From Lampris incognitus (taxonomy: Eukaryota > Chordata > Actinopteri > Lampriformes > Lampridae): a stretch of DNA of 64,000 nucleotides. Made by a program: the position numbers and the translations under genes. This document shows, one piece after another, positions 32,961-42,693 of this stretch. The notes below the pieces were generated by a model. It saw nothing but the letters and a program-made list of their open reading frames with translations, had not been told where the DNA came from and ran no database searches. The stretch spans positions 7,993,469 to 8,057,468 of the forward strand of contig NC_079223.1 of assembly GCF_029633865.1 (NCBI RefSeq), in the 5' to 3' direction. Every line of letters begins with the position of its first letter. The first letter of the stretch is position 1.

Positions 32961-35900
32961 CCGGTTGGGCTTTTTTCTTTTTTTTTCTTACTTTATTGAT
33001 ACTTCAAATACATTCAAACAGAGCAAAATAGAGACACACGAGACGCCACAAAAACAATAGATTGAAGATAAAAAAACAATAAAAACACAAAAGAGAAAAT
33101 GATAAAAAAATAAATAAAAATAACAGAAAATAAATAAAGAAATAAAGGCGAGATCATATTTTATGTAAACAGATGTAAACTACTAATAAGACACGTTAGC
33201 CCCTAGCTAACGGGCTAACGGGTCTGACCCTTTAGCCGAGCGGTTAGCGACGTCGCCTTGTGGTGCAGTACACCTCATACGAATCCCGCACCGGTCAAGA
33301 AAATAACCGGTCACATTGGTGGCAGCGGCGGGATCCGGAAGTGTGCAGATCCTCAGAAGTCTCTTCGGAGCGCGGGAAGAACAAAGGGCGAGGGCGCGCT
33401 TCCGGGAGAGGGTGACGACTGTAAACTACTAATAAGACACGTTAGCCCCTAGTTAACGGGTCTGACCCTTTAGCCGAGCGGTTAGTGACGTCGCCTTGTG
33501 GTGCGGTACATCTCGTATCGAATCCCGCACCGGGCAAGAAAATAACCGGTTACACAGATAAGTCCGGTTGGGGCTCCAACAGGACACGGCAGACGACCGA
33601 CGTCCGCGCACCGCCGCAGGGCTGCCGCGCTTCCGGGAAAACCTGGAAGTTTACAGACGCGTTTTCCGGTCACGGAAAACAGGTGGAAAAATATGGATAT
33701 CGGGTCCAGGGAAAAAAAAAAATTTTTGTAACCGAGTTCGTGAAAAAGACGATGAGTTATAAAACTTTATATTTTTTCGTGTAGTTTGTAGCCGAGCGCG
33801 CGTATTTCTGCGCCATATTTGATGGCCGCCGAGACGGCACATGGTGGTCCAGGTCTGGTGGGCGACACCAGCGAGCGGCCGACATTTACAGACGGTTTAG
33901 AAACTGCTGAGGCTTCTTCTGATAGCGAATACCGAACAAAATCACTGTCCGTGGGCAACCGCAAGCCACGTGGACGGTGTCGCATGAAAAGTCCCGGAAA
34001 ACGAGTTTGATTGAAATGTCACTGAGTTATGGGGATGAACAGCGGGCTCTGTCTGCTTCCAGGCACATCTCGGAGACCGAGGACGAGGTGGTGCAGCGGG
34101 ACTTGTCCTCCCTGCTGGAGTCGGTGACGGTGTCCGGACAACACGTCTTACTGGCTGCTCAGAAACTCAGCATCCAGCCCACCTTGGCTGAACATAGGGA
34201 GGAACTTATCACCGCTACACAACATGTCTTTCTGGGGGTGGTCAAAGTAGGCCACGGTTGATTTTGCTTTTCGTCTGGTCTCGAAAATCTGATGCAAAAA
34301 AAGAAACGTTATAGAATTGTTGACTTGTGTGGGAATACACGTTTCCCCGCAGCAGGCAAAAGCACAGCAAGTCGCTGTACATCGTAGAGCTGCTCTACTT
34401 GCATAGAAATAGGAAAATGACCCAATGCATAAAATGCATGTCTGAAATTTTACATCTTATATACTGTATCTGTAATGGCACATGATAATAGTAATAGCAC
34501 GACACTACTTGTCAGTTGTAAGCTAGAAAAAAAAGGGGCAATTCAGTCATTGTCTTTGATACCGGCACATTCATAATTCTGCCCATTAAGTGTAGCTTGC
34601 TATAACATAGCAGAAGGTGAGTCCAATTAAACTCCTCTTGTCTTGCTCCTGCCTATGGGAGACCACAGTGAATGAATGGTCTCTGGTCACAGCAAAGTCG
34701 TATATGACACCGTTTCTGTCATATGAGGACGTATGAGTGACAGGAGATGAGATGTAGCATCTGATCCTGAGTAAATGTTTGAGAAACAATGCAGAAGGGA
34801 TATTTGACATCAAATCAACTTAAACACACCATATGTGTTTACTATGTACTCTCATTACAATTTAACGAATAATACCTAAATATAAAACAAACAAATATAC
34901 TTGAATTCACAAATGTTTACTGAATTTGCATACAAACTAGAGTTTGTATGCTTAAAATCTTTTAGTATTAGTCCAGTTATGTGAGACGTTGTTCTGGTAA
35001 ATTTTTAAAAACAAAGCAGAATGATGTAAAAAATAAAAAAGAGGAGTTTGAGAAAAATTTCAGTTGACAGTAGCACGTTATTCATCTGTGTGTTCTCAAG
35101 GTCCTATTAGTGGAAGATGACGCAACTGTCAGGAGAATATTGGCAGCTGCTGACGGGGTCTTGAAGAGTCTCTCCGAGTTGGGTTCTTCCCTGGATATCA
35201 GTTCGCTGCTCAAATTCTTCCAGGTGTTTTCTGAGGCTCTGCTTCTCTTCAAAAATCTGACAGTGGAGAGGGCAAATTCCTTACAGGATCCTGGCCAAAG
35301 AAAACGTCTACTCGACTCTCTGGAAACCTTGGGCAAGTGTATCTCCATGCTGCACACCGCAATGTACACAACCATCAAACACCCTGTGAGTGAGCAGGCC
35401 CAAGCAGCCAAGAAATACATTGTGGACAAGGTGGAGGGCACGGTCGCTGACATCATCGCTACAGTCAAGAACGAATGCTGCGGAGGATCCCCCGGTCCAA
35501 GTGGGTATTACACCCAGAGACGTAATGATCTGTTAGAGCTACTTGCCAATTGCTCTGTGTCCTCGCTCCAACACAGCAGCTTAGACAGCATAGTGCGAGA
35601 TCTTGTCTTCCACTGTATGGTGGTGGCAAACACTTCTCGCAGAGAGTTTCAGCAAAAGGTGGTAGGTCACTGTCAACATGTCTTGCAGTTGTGGTCAGAG
35701 ATAACAAAGGTTTTGAAGTTTTCAAAGGATCCAGCTCGTCCGAAGGATTATCTGGAGAACGTTTGTATTTCCTTAACACAGCATATACAAATGCTTGACA
35801 GAGACTTGATGACAACTGTAATCTATCAGGTCTTGGATGTATTTCTTACAGCGTCATCAACATTCGAAGAATTGGTGAGTGTGACGAGACGAGTCCTGGA

Positions 35901-38900
35901 TGCAGTAACTCCAGAGGTGGATCTGGACTATGTCCAACCTCTGCTGGAAGACTTAATATCTCACACTGACAGAATTGTCCAGATTGCAAGTTTTATCTCT
36001 GCTGTGGCTGTTGATGCAAAGAGTCTAGAGAATGTGGAAAACTCACGCACCTGCCTCACAAGGCTCAGGGCCGGGATCGCATCTCTGTCCCTGGAGCTGG
36101 GTGATAATTCACCACAAACCATTCAAAGTCTCCAGGAGCTTTGTGAGAGATGGGCAGAGGAGACTAGCCAGCTACAAGATGCTCTGAGTGATGTCATGGA
36201 TGTTAGGGACTTCACCAGTGTAGCTATTCAAGAGATAGTCAGAGACCGGGATGGATGTGACGCTGCATACAAGGAGCAGAACTTTAAACTATTTTATGAG
36301 CATGCCAACAACCTTATCTGTCATATGAGGCAGGTGATCCACTCAGTCAAGAGGCACTTGGACCGGAGCGATGACCCCATCTACAGGAATGGCCTCCTGG
36401 TCCTGTTGAAACAGGCTCAGTCATCCCAAACCAAACTGACTGGGTCAGTCCGAGACATACTTGCTGGCTCCAGTCTAAACGTGGAGGTATACTCTTTCTT
36501 TTCTGATGATGTTTTCACAGCAATCCAGAACTTTAAAGTGCTTAGACAGGGGCTGGATGGCCAACAGCATCCTCATCTCCTCAGCCCACTGCGAGAGGAT
36601 GCGCGCCAGCCTCTGGTTTCAAATTCACCTTCATCGATCAAACAGTCTGATGGACTACACTTGGATCATAAAGCTGAATGCCCTGTCGAGGAGGTTAAAG
36701 AAAGAGATCTACAAATGGACCATGGGGAGAAGCACTCGGAACGAAAAACCATGGAAGCGGTGATGGGTCATAAAAATGACAGCAATGATTTGCAGATGCC
36801 AGCTGTCTCGGACAAGCTAAAACTGATCTGTAAGCCTCTTGATTTTGAGCTATTGCCCATTTTATATGAAGTCATGGCTGTGACTAAAGGGAAAGATGTG
36901 ACAGTCCTGAACCAAGCCTGTACAGGTGTTCTTGAATTGTCAAACTGTTACGCTCAAGCTGCAAAGGAGGCCTCATCTATATTTGATGATGTGGATGGTG
37001 AGACACTGGGTAACTTCAGGGCAGAGCTGGTGTCACTGACACCCCTTCTTGTCCAGACTGCTCAGGAGACTGCTATGAGCTCAGCGACGGGCACAGAGAG
37101 CGTCTGCAAATACAGCACAATGTTTTCAGACCTGATAAACAACATCCGGAAGATCCTGATGCCAGTGGCTGGAAGCTGGTATCAAGCTATTCACACTATG
37201 CTTGCCAACCAACCGACTATGTTAGCCGCTGTTGTGCAGCAACTCAGCCAAGTAACGAGTTTGTGCGGTGACGTGGTCCAGCTCTTGACATCTTCCGACA
37301 TAACGAATCAAAATGACAGTCAGGAGAGTTTCACTGCGTTACACAGCAAATTAAATAAAGCCCAGAACAACACGAGGCATCTCTCAGAGCTCTGCAGCTC
37401 TTCCGAAGGTCAAGCGGCTCGACTAGAGGCACCGTGTATGCTGTGGGCCGTGTCAGTTCAGATTTTGTTAAATTCTTTGGATAAGATTTTAGGCACATCA
37501 ACTGCGATGAGGCAGATGAGCCCCAAAAAGAAACTATCAGCATTGTATGAGAACTCTCTACGCATTCAGGAGGCAGCAAGACTGACCAGTCTGAACTGTA
37601 AAAGTACCTATAAAGTGAAACAATATGCACAATTTCAAGATGAACTGAAAACGTTCACCGAGAACTACCTACGGATGGCTGAGGATTTCAGTTTAACACC
37701 AAGTGTTCTGCAACTCGCAAAGTCAGAATTCTTTCAAAGAAAACTTTTGATCAAAACCAGAGTACTGTCTGGTCATTTGGGCAAAGCAAATAAGGACTAT
37801 GTGACTTCGATTCGAAATATTTTTAATGTTGCCTATTTGGCAGTCAAACACCCTTGGGAGGACAATAATACAGTTGCTGAACAGTTTGAAAATGCAGCAC
37901 AAACACTGCTTGAAAATGTTAAAGCTGCAACTAAAAGTGTTGAAGATTGCCTCAACTACATCCGAGACCCTCGCTCTCGCTCCAACCTGAGGTCAATCAA
38001 CGATCACCTGGCCTTTCAGATCTCTGATATAGTAAGCAGAGCTCAGCTTATGGTGGAGACTCGGTGTATTAGCGACACCCTAAGCCTTGAAGTCCAGACA
38101 CAGTGCTGGTCAGCCAAGGCTCACTTTGTGGTGGAGGAGATCAATAAGGTCGATGGACTTCACCAAGCAGCCAAAGAGCGCATCAAGGCCAGTCTACAGG
38201 GCAGGGCCCCTGAAGAGATTGAAACCAGACTGACAGCAATCCCTACAACTTTAAAACAGGGGCAATTTCCAACTGTGACCACCTTGATGCCCATGCAAAC
38301 CAGCCATAGGCCTACAGAACATGCAGGAGCTACAGAGCATGCTACAGAACACGCAGGAGCTACAGAGCATGCAGGAGCTACTCGTATACCCATACCTACT
38401 GTGCCCATACATGAAGCGGACCTGGAAAAACATGTGGGTATCTCAGCCATACGGAGTTTTCCACAGTTAAAATTTCAGTGTTGATTTTGCATTTTACACT
38501 AAATTCATCTCTACATCATTCTTTACAGGATGGATTCAAGTCTATTGCTCGGAGAGAGGCCTCTTCCCTCGCCTATACTTCATTGTTTCTAAAGCAAGAA
38601 ACTGACAGCTGGGATCCCCAGGACAACCGCATTGTCCAGGTGACCAGGAAGATGGCTGACAAGATATACTACATGACTCAATACCTGAGGAAGAAAGGAC
38701 CGATACCGGTGAAGACTGCTAGATGTCATCGTACTGTGTGGCCTGTATACTTACCACACTGTGTTTACTCACATCACCTTGAACTCATTGATTTCTCTGT
38801 TTCAGAATAAAGATGCATTTTCTGACACAGCTAAGGAGGTGATCTCAAACTGTCAATCAATCACCCAGTTTGTCAGAGTCATTGCCAGCCACTGTCTGGA

Positions 38901-39547
38901 CAAACGGTGCACAGTGGAGCTTTCCCTCATCGTCGAGCAGATTCTCACCATCACTAACCAGCTCAATATCCTCTCCTGGTATCAATATGGACCTCCTCCA
39001 AAATTGTTTTCCTAACTAAAATATGATGAAACTAGTATAATCAACATCAATAGCTTTTAAAAAATTTCAATTTTGTTATTGTCATTCAGTGTCAATGCCG
39101 TGACGCCTGGATGTAAATCCTCGGATGAGATCCTGGTGAAGAATGCACAGAATCTACTGCAGACAGTATTGATGGGAGTCCGGGCGGCAGAGACGGCCTG
39201 CATTAAGGTACTCATGAAGATTATTAATGATGCAGTAACATTTTGGATCATCTGCAATGTCATTAAATCATCTACATCTTAGATTAAGGTCACTCATGCT
39301 CTGTTGTTTGGATGCTCTATTTATTAAGATTCCCCTTTTACACCAGGGTCTGAGACAACCGGAGCCGGATTCAGACGGTGCAGAGGCTGCGGCCTTGTGT
39401 TTCCAATGGAGGAGGAACCTGCAGATCCACCGGGCCCAGCAGAAATCCAACCCCGAAACAGACGACCTGGGTCTCAGGAAGACCTCCCCCCGTCCTGTCG
39501 CACCCAGTCTGGCCCCACCAATCCACCCACAAGAGAGCTACAAATGA
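32724..39547 (+). CDS. Divergent vinculin/alpha-catenin family protein (7 exons, about 1461 aa)
   Basis: Exons 32724-32920, 34063-34246, 35101-38433, 38529-38708, 38806-38978, 39090-39207, 39347-39547 join in frame. The N-terminus (ALEQVVAPLACHLCHLVLLCEDG) parallels the vinculin head start ([21 protein letters not shown]), and ETEDEVVQRDL parallels TTEDQILKRDM. The C-terminus parallels the vinculin and alpha-catenin tails: DNRIVQVTRKMAD, RKKGPIP, CLDKRC, NQLNILS, VKNAQNLLQTV, AETACIK. A short repeated linker (TEHAGA units) precedes the tail, where vinculin has its proline-rich hinge. Family members are helical-bundle adaptors between adhesion receptors and F-actin. The protein is about 400 residues longer than vinculin and clearly diverged from vinculin, alpha-catenins and alpha-catulin, so I give no symbol. 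The first ATG fits the family N-terminus. Family membership is well supported; function is inferred. Confidence 0.87.
32921..34062. other. vinculin-like intron 1
   Basis: Contains an AT-rich stretch (32980-33170), a TRIM-like retroelement (33174-33554) and an open stretch at 33819-34010. That stretch would encode 63 residues (rich in Ser/Glu then Arg/Lys), but no splice or homology evidence makes it an exon. Confidence 0.6.
33174..33554 (+). mobile_element. TRIM-like miniature LTR retroelement with tRNA-Leu primer site
   Basis: Two direct terminal repeats, 33174-33315 and 33420-33554, both begin TGTAAACTACTAATAAG and end CCGGT(C/T)ACA, so they have TG...CA termini. They are nearly identical apart from a 9-bp gap. 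The 104-bp interior starts TTGGTGGCAGCGGCGGGAT; from TGG onward this is complementary to the 3' end of tRNA-Leu (ACCGCTGCCACCA) with one mismatch in 18. A purine-rich GGGAGAGGG lies just before the right repeat. The flanks show a 4-bp duplication CAGA (33170-33173, 33555-33558). There is no coding capacity. Confidence 0.82.
34063..34246 (+). CDS. vinculin-like exon 2
   Basis: Encodes HISETEDEVVQRDLSSLLE to FLGVVK. Acceptor CTGCTTCCAG, donor GTAGGC. The exon position relative to the protein matches the vinculin exon that starts near the TTEDQ segment. Confidence 0.87.
34247..35100. other. vinculin-like intron 2
   Basis: AT-rich; nothing recognisable within it. Confidence 0.6.
35101..38433 (+). 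CDS. vinculin-like exon 3, a single 3.3-kb coding exon
   Basis: 1111 uninterrupted codons, residues about 128-1238. It covers what in vinculin is spread over many exons. It is rich in amphipathic helices (Leu/Ser/Thr/Gln), as expected for four-helix bundles. Near its end (about 38316-38385) TEHAGA units repeat at 15-18 bp spacing. The acceptor is TGTTCTCAAG. The donor GTGGGT at 38434 is chosen because only it keeps frame with exon 4. Confidence 0.9.
38529..38708 (+). CDS. vinculin-like exon 4, tail domain
   Basis: Encodes DGFKSIARREASSLAY, DNRIVQVTRKMAD and RKKGPIP. This resembles the alpha-catenin segment with RGKGPL. Acceptor TTCTTTACAG, donor GTGAAG. Confidence 0.87.
38806..38978 (+). CDS. 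vinculin-like exon 5, tail domain
   Basis: Encodes NKDAFSDTAKEVISNC, CLDKRCTVELSL and NQLNILS. It aligns with the vinculin tail CTDKRI and QLKILS. Acceptor TCTGTTTCAG, donor GTATCA. Confidence 0.87.
39090..39207 (+). CDS. vinculin-like exon 6, tail domain
   Basis: Encodes VNAVTPGCKSSDEILVKNAQ, then LLQTVLMGVRAAETACIK. It parallels the vinculin tail LVHNAQNLMQSV and EAEAASIK. Acceptor TGTCATTCAG, donor GTACTC. Confidence 0.88.
39347..39547 (+). CDS. vinculin-like last coding exon
   Basis: Starts GLRQPEPDSDG. ALCFQWRRNLQIH parallels the vinculin C-terminus (GFTLRWVRKT). It extends about 40 residues further in a Pro-rich end and stops with TGA at 39545-39547. Acceptor TACACCAG. Confidence 0.82.
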   Translation, partial: GLRQPEPDSDGAEAAALCFQWRRNLQIHRAQQKSNPETDDLGLRKTSPRPVAPSLAPPIHPQESYK

Positions 39548-39883
39548 CTACTGCCCACTTTTAACTTCTCCTAGTGTGATAATCCATCCAGTGGTGGTAA
39601 TAATGTGATGCTTTCTTGATCCCTGTGGGGGATTTCTCATGTCAGTGCTCCTGCTTCCTTCCACAGTCAGCATGCAGGGTCAGCCACAGCGCAGACAGCC
39701 TGCAGCTGGTAGGGATTCACTATCTTTGTTTAAGGAGCCTTTAGGGAGTCTGAATGGCCGGTTCCATTTTGCATCAGAGCAGATATTTGACCTCGTGCAT
39801 ACCATGCAGCTGCAGCTCCTGCACACTGCAGAAGAGAGAAATCCACTTTGTTTCAGAGTAAAATGGACAATATTTCTTCTCTT

Positions 39884-39889
39884 TTTATT
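39884..39889 (-). promoter_or_regulatory. Candidate polyadenylation signal for zc3h6
   Basis: AATAAA on the minus strand, 1.28 kb beyond the zc3h6 stop. It is the first clear one seen in that direction, 17 bp from the opposing plus-strand signal. Confidence 0.45.
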
Positions 39890-39905
39890 TCATATATGTA
39901 TATAG

Positions 39906-39911
39906 AATAAA
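39906..39911 (+). promoter_or_regulatory. Candidate polyadenylation signal for the vinculin-like gene
   Basis: AATAAA 359 bp after the stop codon. A second one at about 40082 could also serve. Confidence 0.5.
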
Positions 39912-41164
39912 GGCATTTAAAATGGGATGGGGATTATTAGTGTTCCTTATAATGTACTTGAACCGTATTTAACAACCCTAACCACCACACCGACGGCCTT
40001 AATGAAGCGGTAATCCATCACAACAACAACAAAACACTGCATACGTGATATAAAATAAGCACTTCAAATGTGACTGGGCACAATAAAAAAAAGCACATAG
40101 CTTAGTATCTCTTAAACAAGGGCAGCACTGCACATAGATATATACCGAATCAAACTAACTATAAAATATTTCACAGGAGGAGGATTCCCCCCCTCGTAGC
40201 ACACGTAGTGATCCAATATGACTCATGAACAGTCGACAATCAATACTGACAGTTCAGGTTCAACATTGAGTGATATTCTCACGAAACCAAACAAAAAAGA
40301 AAACATGGCCATTCTAGTAACATATATACCAACATCGTAACGTAGACACTACTTCAGTTATCTGTGGAGGACACTGGGCTTCTCAGAAAGCAGCTTGTTC
40401 TTCATAACTATCAACAATAAGAACTGGAAAAATATAACACCTGTGAGACCCTAGTGACTTTTGAGCAATTCGTGACAGTTCACCGAAGCATATATATATA
40501 GGTGAGTGTAGTAAAAAAATTTAAATGTGTCACAAAACTGCTTCAGACCATTGAGAAATCCCTTATCACAAAAGTGAATAGTAGCATAAAAGTCATAACA
40601 AAACAAAAAAACATTTTTAAATCAATTCTCAAATACAAAATTCATGAAGGATAAAAGCTACGGTTGGAGACTTTTCTGTCACTCTGTGGTATTTCCATAT
40701 GGCATGAGATATATTCTATACTCGCAGACTTGACAGATGGAGTTGAGCTAAAGTTACTGACCTAACAAGTTATTTACTTAAGGAAATAACTTCTTAGTCC
40801 ATACCAAATATCGCAAAACTTCATCGTATCGTTCCGATTTTTCAGTTTCTTCGGAATATACCAAATATGTTCAGAATAAATGACAACAAAGGCCTTAACA
40901 CACTTATACTTTCACATAGACGTTATGCTCAGAGGAACTACACACTGAGTCTGTGCTTATATCCAGCATTTTAACCCTGTCAAACTGACAGCAGTGAAGA
41001 ACATTACAAAGGTGTGCCGGATAGCATGTGATTCTACTGGGGATTACTTTACATACAGTTTTATATACAGAAATAAATAGATTTTTGTAAAGGTCAATAA
41101 AGATTCAACGATATGCCTTTTCACTATACATTTGTGTACATTTCTCTTTTGCCGTGTCACAGTG

Positions 41165-42693
41165 TTACTGACAGAAAGGAGAGGCAGTGGGATCAAAGGT
41201 CTTGAACACATCCTTCAATGGCCTATCGTCTGCCTCCTCCTCCAACACATGTTCCTCCTGCTTTGGTTCCTCGACTTCCATGCCTTCCTCCTTCGGCTCC
41301 CTCTTCTCTTGCTCCTCCTCTTGTAGCCCCGCAGAGCCCTGCCCCCCTGGTTTGGCCTGCCTGGGGTCAGTGTACTGGGGTCGGATGAGCCCAGCGAGTG
41401 CCTGAATGGGGAGGTTATGCACTGCGGGGGGATTGACTGGTGAAACAGGCAGCACTGCGGGCATGCTGGGAGCTGCCAATGGAGGCTGACTGGGGGATCC
41501 ATCTGAAGCACTGTCAACAATTTTTGCCTCTTCTGATGAGCCTCTTCGCTGTGTTGGTGACAGTGAGGATGGTGGGGTACTCTCTTTCTTCGGGTGTTTC
41601 AGGATTCCTGCCTTTTTACGAGGCTCTGCCTGGTCCTTCTGGGCCTGTTCAGCCTGATTACGTGGATCGTACAAGCTGATACCCCCTAGTATCGTTGTGG
41701 GACTCTCCAACCCTACCCCAGATGAGGCCAGACGAGGGGCATATGGGGGCAGCCTCTCAGGTTCAGGCTTGGCTCGGGCGGTATTCGGGGAGGAACCAGC
41801 ACTGGCTCTCTGCAGCCTGGGGTCGACAACACCTCCAAGAGAGGAGACCTCCTTCGGTACTGGCAGCTTAGAGTCCAGACTTCCCGTACGTTTGAGTCTA
41901 GGATCCATGGCCTTGTGCTGGCGTAAGGGGTCAAGAGGTCTCTCTGTCGAAGATCGAGACTCCAGAGTCCTGGCGGGCAATCGACCCACACCCTCCTTCA
42001 GACGCGCAGCCGCCAGCCTTGGGTCGATGGGTGGTGGAGTTGTGACTGGAGGATCCTCGGCCAGATTTGTACGGTTCATCTGAGCGTCTGCAATAAGGGG
42101 CGGGAGGGGCAAGTTGATGGAGTGTTCCTGTTTAGGGACCAGGAGAGGGATGAGATCCTCAGGGGCCCATACCACTGTCTGAGCAAAGGCTGGTCTCTGC
42201 AGTAGGATGTCCACCCGGATGTGGCTGAACTGTTTTAGCTGGCAACGTGGGTCTCGCAGCACTACACCAGGGCTGGGATCCAGAGGGATCAGGGCAGCTC
42301 TATCCCTGAGCTCACGCTCTCCTTCCTCATCCTCCTCCCCAGTAGGAGGCTTATGAGAAACTGGTGGGTTCTGGTGACGATAGGAGCTTGGCTCCGCAGG
42401 TCTCCCCTTCCTGGGGTCCCTGGGGAGTCGCGGGTCCACGGCTCCATCTGGCTCTTTCCTCAAGTCTGGGGGTCGCTGTCGTGGGTCCACCTTCATGCGC
42501 GGGTCACTGGGTGGTGCTCTCTCCTTCAGCAGCCTTGGGTCATCCAGGGCAGGAGCTGCTGTGATGGGTTGGGGGGGCTTGGACTGACACGGTTGTCCCT
42601 GGTGCATCTCATTCTGCTTACTGAGAGATTTCAGGATGGATGAGACGCAGTTCCCACCCTCCTCATCACTGGAGTACCAGTTTGTAGTTTCAT
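41165..42693 (-). CDS. zc3h6: zc3h6 last exon, DPR-repeat C-terminal half
   Basis: 509 codons plus two bases. Starts [13 protein letters not shown] and SSILKSL, the conserved ZC3H4/ZC3H6 segment. Many DPR(L/K) repeats follow, then [23 protein letters not shown] and [14 protein letters not shown]. It ends [18 protein letters not shown]. Confidence 0.96.

Larger units (their letters stand above)
39548..41164. other. Convergent 3' UTR region of the vinculin-like gene and zc3h6
   Basis: AT-rich with no repeat family recognised. It probably contains the vinculin-like 3' UTR up to about 39930 and the zc3h6 3' UTR from 41164 down to about 39865. A short frame at 39639-39905 follows a good acceptor (CTTCCACAG at 39658-39666) but has no family match. 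It could be an alternative last exon. Confidence 0.5.

Noticed and set aside
33233..33300. A possible tRNA gene (A box and B-box-like motifs)
   Set aside because: No acceptor or T-stem pairing can be formed, and the same segment recurs in both terminal repeats of a retroelement.
33819..34010. A 63-codon frame in intron 1 of the vinculin-like gene
   Set aside because: It looks mildly protein-like but has no family match, and including it breaks the exon 1 to exon 2 join.
35082..35468. Minus-strand frame opposite the vinculin-like large exon
   Set aside because: A shadow of the coding strand.
41697..42083. Plus-strand frame opposite the zc3h6 last exon
   Set aside because: The minus strand carries the conserved DPR-repeat protein; the plus frame is a shadow.
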